This document shows, piece after piece, positions 7,903 to 16,611 of a stretch of DNA of 64,000 nucleotides. The translations under genes and the position numbers were made by a program. The DNA comes from JAJDUF01 sp965214295 (lineage in GTDB: Bacteria > Chloroflexota > UBA11872 > UBA12225 > JAJDUF01). The stretch's first letter is position 1, and every line of letters begins with the position of its first letter. The stretch lies in the NCBI GenBank assembly GCA_965214295.1, contig OZ243944.1, positions 1,302,001 through 1,366,000 on the forward strand, read 5' to 3'. Under the pieces are notes generated by a model. It did no database searches. It saw only the letters and a list, made by a program, of their open reading frames with translations, and was not told the origin of the DNA.

Positions 7903-7955
7903 CCAGTAGCCAGTGATCAGTAGTCAGTGGTGAGAGGGTAGGTCCGGGCCGCGGC

Positions 7956-8025
7956 GTAGAGGCGCGATTCATCGCGCCCAGGGTGGATCGGAGGCCGGTA
8001 GGGGCGCAACATGTTGCGCCCCTAC
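7956..8025. repeat. Family-C palindromes, including a perfect 28-bp palindrome
   Basis: GTAGGGGCGCAAC-AT-GTTGCGCCCCTAC (7998-8025) is a perfect palindrome. A related copy, GGCGCGATTCATCGCGCC, lies at 7961-7978. They fill the gap between the binding-protein and permease genes and could tune expression within the operon. Other copies are near 44433, 50143 and 53112. Confidence 0.7.
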
Positions 8026-8053
8026 GTTGGTGGGAACGTCTGGTTGGAGATCT

Positions 8054-9151
8054 ATGGCAACGCAGGCGCTGGCAGCGGCCAGAACGGTATGGCAGCTGCC
8101 TACCGATGTGCGGATACCCCTGCCGGTCCGGTTGGCGCTCGTGGTGGGGGCGCTCCTCGCCTTGCTGGTGCTGGCGTTGATCGTGACCACGGCGTTGGGG
8201 GCGGTCGCCGTGCCGCTCGACGTCTCGGCCTCCGTCTTGCTGCGTCACGTCGGCATCGAGACCGGCGTGCCAACGACGGAGTCCCAGACGCAGATCATCG
8301 GCCAGATTCGGCTGCCTCGCGTGGTGGTCGCGGCGCTGGTCGGTGCGGCGCTGGCCGCCGCTGGGACGGCGCTGCAAGGACTGTTCCGCAACCCGCTGGC
8401 CGACCCCGGCATCATCGGCGTCTCCACCGGCGGGGCGCTCGGCGCGGTGCTGGCCATCTATCTGGGTCTCCACCAACTGCACTATCTGGCGCTGCCCGGC
8501 CTAGCGTTCGGCGGGGCGCTGGCCGTCGCGCTGCTCGTCTATGGCATCTCGGTGACGCGCGGCGTTGCTCCGCTGGCGACGATGATCCTGGCCGGGGCGG
8601 CGATTAGCGCCTTCGTCTCGGCCATCATCTCGGCCATCCTCACGCTGCTGGCCGATGCCAACGCTCTGCGCGAGATCATCTTCTGGCTCACCGGTAGCTT
8701 GACGGCCCGCAGCTGGACCCACGTGCAGCTGATCGCACCGCCTATCCTGGTGGGGATCGGCCTGTTGTGCGTCTTTGCCCGTGACCTCAATATCATGCTC
8801 CTGGGTGAAGACTCGGCCCGCAGCTTGGGTGTCAATGTCGTCCGCACGCGCCTGATCCTGCTTGCCCTCTCGTCGCTCGTGACCGCCGTCGGCGTGGCCG
8901 TGAGCGGCGTCATCGGCTTCGTCGGCCTGATTGTGCCCCACGTTTTGCGCCTGCTAGTGGGGCCGGATCACCGGCTGCTGTTTCCGGCTAGTATCTTGGG
9001 CGGCGCCATTTTCTTGATCTGGGCCGATTTCGCGTCGCGGCTGCTGTTCCGGCCCCAAGAGCTGCGCGTGAGCTTGGTCACGGCCTTTCTGGGGGCGCCC
9101 TTCTTCCTGTTCTTGCTGTATCGCAATAAGCGACGGAGTACGACGCTATGA
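8054..9151 (+). CDS. BtuC/FecCD-family ABC transporter permease
   Basis: A polytopic inner-membrane permease of 365 residues, about ten hydrophobic helices. IRLPRVVVAALVGAALAAAG and LFRNPLADPGIIGVSTG are family hallmarks (the GxxxQxxxRNPLADP region), and FVGLIVPHVLRLLVGPDHR is the C-terminal coupling-helix region that contacts the ATPase. ATG 8054 is chosen because of the GGAGA before it, although a TTG at 8027 is in frame. The stop overlaps the ATPase start by ATGA, so translation is coupled. With its neighbours it imports cobalamin or an iron chelate. Confidence 0.92.
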   Translation: MATQALAAARTVWQLPTDVRIPLPVRLALVVGALLALLVLALIVTTALGAVAVPLDVSASVLLRHVGIETGVPTTESQTQIIGQIRLPRVVVAALVGAALAAAGTALQGLFRNPLADPGIIGVSTGGALGAVLAIYLGLHQLHYLALPGLAFGGALAVALLVYGISVTRGVAPLATMILAGAAISAFVSAIISAILTLLADANALREIIFWLTGSLTARSWTHVQLIAPPILVGIGLLCVFARDLNIMLLGEDSARSLGVNVVRTRLILLALSSLVTAVGVAVSGVIGFVGLIVPHVLRLLVGPDHRLLFPASILGGAIFLIWADFASRLLFRPQELRVSLVTAFLGAPFFLFLLYRNKRRSTTL

Positions 9152-10110
9152 CCATCCTCCCGCGGCTCCGCTCGCGCCCGGCCGGTCCCGCCGAGCTGAC
9201 AAACGGAGCGGCGGCGCCAAACGGTGTTGGGGGCGCAGAGATCGCCGCGCACCAAGTCGCCTACGAGATCGAGGGCCAAGCGTTGGTGGAGGCGGTGGAC
9301 TTCAAGGCCAGGCCCGGGGAGTTCGTCGGGCTGATCGGTCCGAACGGCGCCGGTAAGACGACCCTGCTACGCACGCTCAACAAGCTGGTGGCGCCGAGTG
9401 CCGGCAAGGTCTACCTCGACCGCCAGGACCTCGCCCACCAGTCGGCGCGACGGATTGCCCAGCAAGTTGCGCTGGTGCCCCAGACGACGGTGTTGGACTT
9501 CGGGTTCACCTGCTTGGAAGTCGTGCTCATGGGGCGCAACCCCCACTTGAACCGCTTCCAGGTCGAGACGCAGCAGGACCGGGCGCTGGCCCAGGCAGCG
9601 ATGCAGCGCACCGCGATCCAGCCGTTTGCCACGCGGCTCATCACCGAGCTATCCGGCGGCGAACGGCAGCGGGTGGTCGTGGCGCGTGCCCTAGCGCAGG
9701 AGCCACGGTTGCTGCTGCTCGATGAGCCGACCGCCAACCTGGACGTGCATCATCAGCTCCAACTACTGGGGCTGGTCCGCGACCTCGTAGATCAGGGACT
9801 GACAGCGGTGGGCGCCATCCACGACCTGACGCTGGCGGCGCGCTACTGCGACCGGCTGGTGCTGCTGCACGAGGGGCGGATACTCGCGGCCGGCACGGTC
9901 GAGGCGGTGCTGACCCCGGCCAACCTGGCGCGAGCCTTCGGCGTGCGCGCGGTCGTCGAGTGCGACCCGTGGCTGGGGACGCTGCGGGTCACGGTGCTGG
10001 AGGTGCTGGGCGAGGGACCGGGGGGTGAGGTGACTACGAGGAGCCGTCGTTCTGTGCGCGGACAAGCTCCTGCTCGAACTGCTCCCAGCTCAGGCGTCCC
10101 AACTGGTTAA
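9148..10110 (+). CDS. BtuD/FecE-family ABC transporter ATPase
   Basis: The cytoplasmic ATPase energising the permease encoded immediately upstream (4-base ATGA overlap). In its 320 residues: Walker A GPNGAGKTT (64-72), Q-loop LVPQTT, signature LSGGERQRV (about 168-176), Walker B LLLLDEPTANLD (about 189-200) and H-loop IHDL. About 30 extra residues sit at each end relative to BtuD. The C-terminal tail is low-complexity and Ser/Arg-rich and overlaps the convergent K+-channel gene by 77 bases, so the natural stop may once have been earlier. Confidence 0.93.
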   Translation: MTILPRLRSRPAGPAELTNGAAAPNGVGGAEIAAHQVAYEIEGQALVEAVDFKARPGEFVGLIGPNGAGKTTLLRTLNKLVAPSAGKVYLDRQDLAHQSARRIAQQVALVPQTTVLDFGFTCLEVVLMGRNPHLNRFQVETQQDRALAQAAMQRTAIQPFATRLITELSGGERQRVVVARALAQEPRLLLLDEPTANLDVHHQLQLLGLVRDLVDQGLTAVGAIHDLTLAARYCDRLVLLHEGRILAAGTVEAVLTPANLARAFGVRAVVECDPWLGTLRVTVLEVLGEGPGGEVTTRSRRSVRGQAPARTAPSSGVPTG

Positions 10111-11131
10111 TCACGCACAGGAGATCACCGGCCTCGATCACCGTCTGCGCTGCCGGGCAGTTATCGGGCGCGCCGTTCTTGATGATGGACAGCGGATTGA
10201 TCTGCACCTGCAACCGCTCCGCTGTCAAGGCGCTCCGGACTTGCAGCTCACGCCATGTCCAGCCGACGATCTGCTGGGGCTGCACGGTATCGAGGTTGGC
10301 GCCCTCGGTATTGTGCATGAGGCGCTGGATCGCGGGAGCACTATGCGGGTCCTGGCACTCTTGGACGACGGCCAAGACCTCCAGCGTCTCCAAGACGGAC
10401 GTGGAGTGCGAATCCGCGAACATCCACTCATTCTCCGGGTCAACCAGCACGTAGATCACGCGCGCGTCCGCCTGTACGAATCGCTCGACCAAGTCCACTA
10501 CCGTCTTGGTCGTAGCATCCGAATCGGGCACCGAGAGATCAATCGGGAACACAATCACCACGCGGTTGTTTTTCAGACCGGCTCGCTCATAGGTTGCTCT
10601 ATCGAGAATGGAGCCGCGCACAAAATGGATGGACGGCAGCGCGGCGACGCTATCGGGCAGCTCTTCCAGCCGCCCGTCCACCACGCAGATACCAACGTCC
10701 TCCTCGACATGGCGTAGCTCTCGCACCAGCGCCATGAACCGTGCCTGCCCTGGGAAATTGAACACGACGTAGCCGTCACGATAAGGATTGTTCATCAGGC
10801 CTATTCTCCTCCGCTGACGCTGGTTGGTACGATAGTCGAAGACGGCAGTAATCGTTGCGCCGACCAAGGCAATGCCAATCGTACCGAGCACCATCGTCGC
10901 CACGCGCCCGGACGTCGACTCCGCCGGGCGGCTGCCATAGCCCACCGTGGTATTGGCCTGCCACGCTTGCCAGACGGCTTCTTCCCATGAAACGTCTTCG
11001 AGGTACTTGAAGGCGACCACAAACGCAATCGAGATCAGCAACGCCAGCGCAACGCCGTACAGCAGCACGGTCAAGGGCCGATGCTCGTTCACCAAGCGCC
11101 GGAGATGCAGGTAGCGCAGGAAGATTATCAT
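10034..11131 (-). CDS. Two-TM potassium channel with cytoplasmic TrkA-N-like domain
   Basis: A 365-residue membrane protein with TM1 about 20-42, pore helix 48-60, selectivity filter TVGYG (62-66) and TM2 about 75-97, followed by an RCK-type Rossmann domain from about 118 (YVVFNFPGQARFMALVREL). The nucleotide-binding glycine pattern is weak (FNFPGQ), so ligand binding is doubtful. Channels of this type conduct K+ under control of the cytoplasmic domain. It is last in the DUF2617-lipoprotein-DUF350-spermidine-synthase-like cluster and overlaps the preceding gene by 4 bases (ATGA), so it is translated with it. Confidence 0.88.
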   Translation of the reverse strand: MIIFLRYLHLRRLVNEHRPLTVLLYGVALALLISIAFVVAFKYLEDVSWEEAVWQAWQANTTVGYGSRPAESTSGRVATMVLGTIGIALVGATITAVFDYRTNQRQRRRIGLMNNPYRDGYVVFNFPGQARFMALVRELRHVEEDVGICVVDGRLEELPDSVAALPSIHFVRGSILDRATYERAGLKNNRVVIVFPIDLSVPDSDATTKTVVDLVERFVQADARVIYVLVDPENEWMFADSHSTSVLETLEVLAVVQECQDPHSAPAIQRLMHNTEGANLDTVQPQQIVGWTWRELQVRSALTAERLQVQINPLSIIKNGAPDNCPAAQTVIEAGDLLCVINQLGRLSWEQFEQELVRAQNDGSS

Positions 11132-12870
11132 GGCACGCGGCGCGCTCCTCGCCAGCTCTCGTAGCGGTAATAGTCCAGCACGCGCGGCGCCATGAGGGTA
11201 CTGATGTCGGTATGCTCGCTTTCCAGCCGCCCCCGGCCAAAGACAAACGCCTGACGCACCACCTCCGGGGTCAGGTAGCGGGTTGGCACCGGCAAGGAGC
11301 GCAGACGCGCTAGCTCTCTTCTGATCTCCATTTCAGGGGTATCATACCAGGCCAGAATCCAGCCCCAGTCGCCAAAGCTGGGCACGTTGTCGTGGTAGGG
11401 CAACGTCCGAAAACCCGCCGCGTGGAGCGTGCGGTTGATGGCCAAGAACGACTCCTGCGCGTGGTACGGCGAGGTGGCTTGCAACGCGACCATGCCACCC
11501 GGCGCCAGCACCCGGCGCACCTTCCCGTAGAACTCCCGGCTATAGAGCTTGGCCAGCTCAATCGAGCTGGGGTCCGGGAGGTCAATGACCACCGCGTTCC
11601 AGGCGCCGCGGGCCTCACCCAGGAAGCGGTCGGCGTCAATCGTGAAGACCTCGACGCGCCCGACCGGCTCCGAGGACGCTGCGCTGCGCGAATATCTTTG
11701 CCGCGGCGTCTGGTGCAGCAGGGCGCGTTCGCCGCTGGCGACGACACCGGGCGAGGGCTGGGCAGATACCCGCGCATCCGCAAAGGCGTGCTCATTGAGC
11801 ATAGTGAACACCGGATGGGTCGCTGCTACGCGGATGACCGCCGGGTCTATGTCCACCAGTGTCACCGTCTCGACCTGTGGATACTTTAGCAGCTCGCGGA
11901 GCGCCAATCCGTCACCGCCGCCGAGCACGAGCACGCGGCGGCGATCCGGGACCAGCGACATGACCGGGTGGACCAGGTGCTCGTGGTAGATCGCCTCATC
12001 CACACTGGAGAATTGCAGGTTGCCGTTGATGAAGAACCGATAGTCGTTCGCCGCCCGGCTGTGCGTGAGGACCAGCTGCTGGTACCGGGTCAGCTCCGAA
12101 AAGACGACCGGATCGCGGTAGAAGCTCTGCTCGAGGAGCCGGCTCCAGTCCCGATTGTGCGTGTAGCCGTAGATGAGGGCGGCACCGGTCACGAGCACGG
12201 CCACGATGGTCAGCCAGCGTGCGGCGATGAGGCCGCGGGACAGAAAGTAGGCGAAGGTCACGGCGGCAATGGCAAAGTTCACGCCGGCGACGAGGAAGCT
12301 GATCTCGGTAATCGGAAAGGTGCGGAGCAGCACGTAGGTCCAGATCACCGCGCCGACAAACCCACCCACGTAGTCGAAGGCGTAGGTCGTGGCCAGGTTG
12401 GCGCCGAGGGTCTTGACGTACTGCTGATTGATCCGCAACACCAGCGGAATCTCGAATCCGATCAGCAAGCCAATCGCGATGACGAAGAAGTATTGGATCA
12501 ACCGAAAATGGGAGGGCAGATACCCGAACGACGCATAGATGGCGAGGGGTGCGAACGCGGCGAGCAGCGCCAGGCCGCTCTCCACGAGGATGAACTTGTC
12601 GAGCAGCTGCCGGTCGCTCAGGTAACGCTGAAGATAGCCGGCCAGCCCCATCATCAGGAGCATCAGCGCGATAATCACGCTGAACTGCTCGATGGAGTTG
12701 CCGAGAATGTAGGTACTGACCGTGCTGAGGACGTACTCGCTGACGAGACCGGCGGCGCCGGTGAAGAACATGCAGGCGGCGAGCAGGACGGTCGGGAGGT
12801 GGGCCGACCAGCTACCGTTCGGCACTGCCGGAGCGGTCCCGGGCGTGTCCTGCTCCGGCGCCTGTGCCAT
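11128..12870 (-). CDS. Membrane-anchored spermidine/spermine-synthase-like protein
   Basis: A 580-residue protein. The N-terminal ~250 residues form seven or eight transmembrane helices. The C-terminal half is an aminopropyltransferase-type Rossmann domain: FSSVDEAIYHEHLVHPVM, the decarboxy-SAM-binding RVLVLGGGDGLALREL, the TLVDIDP acidic loop and the catalytic-region VIDLPDPSSIELAKLYS. An insertion of ~40 low-complexity residues splits the catalytic domain after NEHAFADARV. Soluble SpeE makes spermidine from putrescine. Membrane-fused versions in DUF350 clusters have no settled substrate. It lies 40 bases after DUF350 and is translationally coupled to the channel gene. Confidence 0.85.
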   Translation of the reverse strand: MAQAPEQDTPGTAPAVPNGSWSAHLPTVLLAACMFFTGAAGLVSEYVLSTVSTYILGNSIEQFSVIIALMLLMMGLAGYLQRYLSDRQLLDKFILVESGLALLAAFAPLAIYASFGYLPSHFRLIQYFFVIAIGLLIGFEIPLVLRINQQYVKTLGANLATTYAFDYVGGFVGAVIWTYVLLRTFPITEISFLVAGVNFAIAAVTFAYFLSRGLIAARWLTIVAVLVTGAALIYGYTHNRDWSRLLEQSFYRDPVVFSELTRYQQLVLTHSRAANDYRFFINGNLQFSSVDEAIYHEHLVHPVMSLVPDRRRVLVLGGGDGLALRELLKYPQVETVTLVDIDPAVIRVAATHPVFTMLNEHAFADARVSAQPSPGVVASGERALLHQTPRQRYSRSAASSEPVGRVEVFTIDADRFLGEARGAWNAVVIDLPDPSSIELAKLYSREFYGKVRRVLAPGGMVALQATSPYHAQESFLAINRTLHAAGFRTLPYHDNVPSFGDWGWILAWYDTPEMEIRRELARLRSLPVPTRYLTPEVVRQAFVFGRGRLESEHTDISTLMAPRVLDYYRYESWRGARRVP

Positions 12871-12910
12871 GCCGGTGACTACCTCACTGCTGGCCGGTGA
12901 CGACCGTGTC

Positions 12911-13765
12911 CTAGATCACGACGCTGATAATGATGGCGACGGCAATGATCATCCCTTCGGTGAGCGCCAACGCGGCTACGTTCCGGTCGCGCTCGATCTC
13001 GATTTGGAGCGTCGTGCGCGGGAGGAACAGCCAGTCAATCACCTTGCGGCAGGCCAACAGCAAGATGACGCCGGTGAGCGCGCTGATGGCAAACGAGACG
13101 AGATCGGCCGTCCAGCTCACAAAGGGGCCGGCAATGCTGGCGCTGAGGATCACCCCCTGCGCCGTCAGAATCCCGCCTACGGCCAGTCCGGCCGCCGCGT
13201 TGCCCTTCTCGATCTCCTCGGTGACGTGGAAAGACGTAATCCACTGATACAGCTCATAAATGACTAGCAGCACGACTTGCCCCAGGACGAAGAAGACGAT
13301 GGGATTCCAGAGGTCCCCGCCCTCGCCGGTGAAGGAGCCATAGAGGATCAACCCGGTGGCGATGTAGGCCCCGGCCTCGACCAGTCCCACCGCGACGTTG
13401 CCCTGCGCCACCGCGTCGTCGTGGTTCACCTTCCGCACCATCAGCATGTCGCTGACGAGCCGGGCGACGTTGAGGAGCACCACTACCAATATGCCGTCAA
13501 TGGCAAACTCGATCAGGTCGTTGACGAACCCCAGGGACGGCCCGGTGAGAGCCCCGCTCATCCCGATGGCCACCGCCACATACAACCCGGCCCGGCGCAG
13601 CCCCACGGCCAGGTTGCGCCGATCATCAAGCTCGTGATCGGCGTCAAAGGGCGTGCGCCAGTCGTGCCAGAGCTTGAGCAGGTACATGAAGACCAGCGCC
13701 ACGATCACGAAGACCACGCTCTGCCACAAGGGGGCGATGCTCTCGATCAGCTCATCCACGGTCAT
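12911..13765 (-). CDS. DUF350-family membrane protein (duplicated)
   Basis: A 284-residue polytopic protein. ATG 13765 is chosen over an upstream GTG because GGAGGAGA precedes it. The sequence has two to four repeats of a helix pair carrying RRNLAVGLRRAGLYVAVAIG, DAVAQGNVAVGLVEAGAYIA, EKGNAAAGLAVGGILTAQG and RNVAALALTEGMIIAVAI, each with the N-x-A-x-(G/A)-L signature of DUF350. Function is unknown. DUF350 proteins are associated with envelope-stress and PspA-linked loci in other bacteria. Its placement directly before a membrane spermidine-synthase-like protein and a K+ channel is the recurring arrangement. Confidence 0.85.
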   Translation of the reverse strand: MTVDELIESIAPLWQSVVFVIVALVFMYLLKLWHDWRTPFDADHELDDRRNLAVGLRRAGLYVAVAIGMSGALTGPSLGFVNDLIEFAIDGILVVVLLNVARLVSDMLMVRKVNHDDAVAQGNVAVGLVEAGAYIATGLILYGSFTGEGGDLWNPIVFFVLGQVVLLVIYELYQWITSFHVTEEIEKGNAAAGLAVGGILTAQGVILSASIAGPFVSWTADLVSFAISALTGVILLLACRKVIDWLFLPRTTLQIEIERDRNVAALALTEGMIIAVAIIISVVI

Positions 13766-13845
13766 GGCTCTCCTCCATGTCGCTTCCGCTCGTCCAGCTG
13801 GCATGCCGGCCGTTCCCGGTGCATGGCCGTGGCGGGATAGCGCGG

Positions 13846-14838
13846 CTACTTCCCACCAACGCGCACCCCCCCACCACGCGAGGCCGATCCGGCGCTGCGG
13901 ACCGAAAAGTTGCTGACCCGCGCCGGGGGACGGACCGTCTGCGCTACCTGATTGTTCCACGACGAGCGGGTGCTGCTATTGATGGCGGTCGTGCCAGGCC
14001 GGGTCACGCCGCGCGCGGTACTGGTCCGGCTGCCGGTGCTGACCGCCGCTGCGCCCGGTCGCGTGACGCCTTTCGCGGAGATGGTTTTCGGCGTGGACTT
14101 GGTATCCGCAGCGCCGGCCGGCCCGTAGCTTGTGTACTGCCGCCCGGTGCTGGACGTTGACGGGAGGTCCGCTCCCGACCGGACCGGGCCGCCGCCGCGG
14201 GGTGCGTCGAGCACCGGCGGCCGGGAATACCCAAAGGCGTAGGGCCGATCCATGAGCCAGAGCCAGAAGAAGGGGTTGTCCGTGATGCCGCCACCGCCGC
14301 CAATATAGCCACCGGGCGGCACGGTGTCTCTGGCAACCCCGGCCGGTATGGGCGGCGGCGTCACTCCTTCCGGCAGCAGCACGACGCTGACGGTCTCGAT
14401 CTCGTCCTTGGAGACATTGACCTCGCGTCCCTGATTGTCGAGCGGCTTGCCGGCGGCGAACGTCGGATCGTCATAGACAAAGAGCAGGCCGTAGTCGCCG
14501 GTGGGCACGTCGGCAAAATGATAGGTGCCCGCAGCGTCGGTTTCGGCCACGCAGTTGTCCGCGCGCGTGCCGCACTCGATGCGATTGCCGGCGATGAGTA
14601 CCGCCGCGCCCGCCAACGCAACCGGCTGCTCGCCCACACTGGGCATGCCCAGCACTTGGCCCTCGATGTCGCCGGTGGGATTCGCCGTATCGCGGCAGCC
14701 GATCAACAGCACCAGTAGCAAGAGCGCACCGCCGGCGATCATCCAGACCACCCAAGGCAGTCCTAAGGGGCCGGCGGACCGGTTCCGGCCGTCGTCATAG
14801 TCACCGTAGCCGCCGTAGTCCTGGTCCATTGATCTCAT
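13846..14838 (-). CDS. Membrane-anchored protein with carboxypeptidase-regulatory-like domain and low-complexity tail
   Basis: A 330-residue protein. A Tyr/Asp/Gly-rich N-terminus precedes one hydrophobic segment (28-47) ending in Cys48 (LLIGC). This resembles a lipobox, although the n-region is long and acidic, so a plain membrane anchor is equally likely. Residues about 55-155 fit a CarboxypepD-reg beta-sandwich (DIEGQVLGMP, DAAGTYHFADVPTGDYGLLF). The remainder is Gly/Ser/Thr-rich with two spaced GVTRPG units. It overlaps the upstream DUF2617 gene by 4 bases and lies 80 bases before DUF350. It occupies the slot where other DUF350 clusters carry an exported small protein. Confidence 0.6.
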   Translation of the reverse strand: MRSMDQDYGGYGDYDDGRNRSAGPLGLPWVVWMIAGGALLLLVLLIGCRDTANPTGDIEGQVLGMPSVGEQPVALAGAAVLIAGNRIECGTRADNCVAETDAAGTYHFADVPTGDYGLLFVYDDPTFAAGKPLDNQGREVNVSKDEIETVSVVLLPEGVTPPPIPAGVARDTVPPGGYIGGGGGITDNPFFWLWLMDRPYAFGYSRPPVLDAPRGGGPVRSGADLPSTSSTGRQYTSYGPAGAADTKSTPKTISAKGVTRPGAAAVSTGSRTSTARGVTRPGTTAINSSTRSSWNNQVAQTVRPPARVSNFSVRSAGSASRGGGVRVGGK

Positions 14839-15470
14839 AGGCTCTCTCCGACTGCTGCGCGGGAGGTAGCGGCGCAGGTCAGCACGATTGCGCTCTCGTT
14901 CGGATACGAATGCGCCGTCTCCACTATAACCATTGCTTGCGGGGCAGCGAGACGCGCCGACACGATAGTCTGCGGCGGATCCAGGTGCGGCCTGGTCGGA
15001 AACTGATAGACCAGGCCCAGTCCGTCCCCGGCCTTGACCTGCCGTTCCAGCCGGCGGAGCGCGGCGGCACCGGCCGACCAGTCGGTGATGGTGGCAGAGA
15101 AGGTGTAGCGCGTGCGGGCATCCGGTGCGAGCGCGACCGGTTTGGTGAGCGTGGCCACCGACTCAGTATACAACTGCCGGTGCCCGGCAGGGAGTGGTAC
15201 GCAGGCAAAAACCTCGTGCCACACGCACGCGCTCACGGCGTAGCGGATGACGTGACTGCTGCCGATAATCGCGGCGGCGACCCGGATCTGCGCGCCAAAC
15301 CGCTGCTCGGCGCGGGCGAGGACCCGCAGATCGGCGCCCTCAAGCTCGCCCGCAACCAGGGTCAAGCGCAGCCGATGGGCAGAGTCGTCCTGGTACACCG
15401 GCGCCGCCTGCCGGCCCACAGCAAGCATCGCACCGCCGCGGCGCCCCGCGGACTGCTCCGTACTGCCCAT
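14835..15470 (-). CDS. DUF2617-like protein
   Basis: A 211-residue soluble protein that I match from memory to DUF2617: an N-terminal ELEGADLRVLARAEQRFG block, an IIGSSHVIRY motif, and a C-terminal DPPQTIVSARLA ... VETAHSYPNESAIVLT block. No catalytic motif is evident and function is unknown. In actinobacteria I recall DUF2617 genes beside DUF350 and spermidine-synthase-like genes, as here. The ATG at 15470 takes its Shine-Dalgarno (GGAGTGA) from the repeat element at 15473-15541. A second start at 15428 is possible. It is the first gene of the five-gene minus-strand cluster. Confidence 0.65.
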   Translation of the reverse strand: MGSTEQSAGRRGGAMLAVGRQAAPVYQDDSAHRLRLTLVAGELEGADLRVLARAEQRFGAQIRVAAAIIGSSHVIRYAVSACVWHEVFACVPLPAGHRQLYTESVATLTKPVALAPDARTRYTFSATITDWSAGAAALRRLERQVKAGDGLGLVYQFPTRPHLDPPQTIVSARLAAPQAMVIVETAHSYPNESAIVLTCAATSRAAVGESL

Positions 15471-15472
15471 GT

Positions 15473-15541
15473 CGTCACTCCGGCGAAAGCCGGAGTCCAG
15501 GCTACCATTTTCTGGATTCCGGCCTCCGCCGGAATGACGGG
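15473..15541. repeat. Paired inverted REP-like element (family B)
   Basis: Two hairpins in opposite orientation, CGTCACTCCGGC-GAAA-GCCGGAGTCCAG and CTGGATTCCGGC-CTCC-GCCGGAATGACG, separated by about 13 bases. This is a BIME-like arrangement. It abuts the DUF2617 start codon and supplies its GGAGTGA, so the repeat may influence translation. Confidence 0.75.
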
Positions 15542-15616
15542 CGAGACGCTGGCCATCGTACTCCCCTCTCTATCGCTTGGCGATGGTGAGTGGGCCGGGG
15601 GGAGTCCCGTCGCCGG

Positions 15617-16465
15617 CTACCGCTGCCGGAGCGGGGTGTCCTTGAACCGGTAGACGGTCTCGGTGATGGCTACTTCGACCGGTAGGCGCTCCATCGAGCT
15701 GGCGCCGATGAAGCCGACGGCGTCCGAGCGTTCTTGCACGTAGCGGGCGTCCTCGGGGGTGGCAATCGGGCCGCCGTGCGAGACCAAGATCGTCTCTTGG
15801 TTGATGGTCCAGGCGGCCTCACCGATGGCCTGGACTTTGGCCGGGGCGTCCTCCAACTGCATCGCCACGCCGCCTTCACGTGCCAAGCCGATAGTGCCGC
15901 CCACCGTCAGGCCCATGTGTGCGATGATGCAATCGGCGCCGGCGCGGGCCATCTGCGCGCTCTCTTCCGGGGTGAAGACGTAGACGATGGTGAAGAAGCC
16001 GAGGTCGTGGGCAGTGCGGATCATCTCTACTTCCCGATAGAAGCCGAGATTGGTCGCCTCTAGCTCGGCGCGAAAACGCCCGTCGATCAGGCCGACCGTC
16101 GGGAAGTTGTTGATGCCGGAGAAGCCCAAGTCGTCGAGCTGCCGGAGGAAGTGCGGCATTTGGCGCAGCGGGTCGGTGCCGTTGACGCCGGCGATGACCG
16201 GAGCTTCCTGGACGATGGGTAGGACTTCCCGCTCGCCCATCTCATAGACGATTTGGTTGGCATCGCCAAAGGACAATAGCCCGGAGAGCGAGCCGTGCCC
16301 GGCCATGCGGTAGCGCCCCGAGTTGTAGATGATGATGAGGTCGGCGCCGCCGGCCTCGGCAAACTTGGCCGAAATGCCGGTCCCGGCGCCGGCACCCACG
16401 ATGGGCCGGCCCTGGGCCGTCTGGGCACGGAGCCGTTCGAGTACCTGCTCGCGTGTGTAACGCAT
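15617..16465 (-). CDS. PEP-hydrolase-family TIM-barrel protein
   Basis: A 282-residue protein matching the TIM-barrel family annotated as phosphoenolpyruvate hydrolase-like (PF09370 type): PIVGAGAGTGISAKFAEAGG near the N-terminus, NSGRYRMAGHGSLSGLLS, VNGTDPLRQM, GFSGINNFPTVGLIDG, and a phosphate-binding-like end FIGASSMERLPVE. It lies downstream of a Tm-1-like gene in the same orientation. In plant Tm-1 proteins these two parts are fused in one chain, which supports a joint function. The biochemical role of the bacterial pair is not settled. Confidence 0.8.
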   Translation of the reverse strand: MRYTREQVLERLRAQTAQGRPIVGAGAGTGISAKFAEAGGADLIIIYNSGRYRMAGHGSLSGLLSFGDANQIVYEMGEREVLPIVQEAPVIAGVNGTDPLRQMPHFLRQLDDLGFSGINNFPTVGLIDGRFRAELEATNLGFYREVEMIRTAHDLGFFTIVYVFTPEESAQMARAGADCIIAHMGLTVGGTIGLAREGGVAMQLEDAPAKVQAIGEAAWTINQETILVSHGGPIATPEDARYVQERSDAVGFIGASSMERLPVEVAITETVYRFKDTPLRQR

Positions 16466-16505
16466 GGTGTCCCCCTTGTGCTCCTGTATACCTAGTCCGT
16501 TCGAT

Positions 16506-16590
16506 CCTCACCCCCCGGCTGCCCTCACCCCCTGGCCCCCTCTCCAACATTTGGAGAGGGGGTGGATTCCCGCGAAAGCGGGAATGACCG
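16506..16590. repeat. Family-D hairpin followed by family-B hairpin
   Basis: CCCCCTCTCC-AACATTT-GGAGAGGGGG is followed by GGATTCCCGC-GAAA-GCGGGAATGACC. They lie in the 146-base gap between the Tm-1-like gene and the TIM-barrel gene. A strong stem here could attenuate read-through from the upstream gene. Confidence 0.7.
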
Positions 16591-16611
16591 GTAGCCATTA
16601 GCCACTGACTA

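Noticed and set aside
7903..7935. AGTAGTCAGTGG-type sequence shared with 16591-16615 (inverted)
   Set aside because: Short and low-complexity. It could be a degenerate piece of the dispersed repeats and does not support a separate feature.
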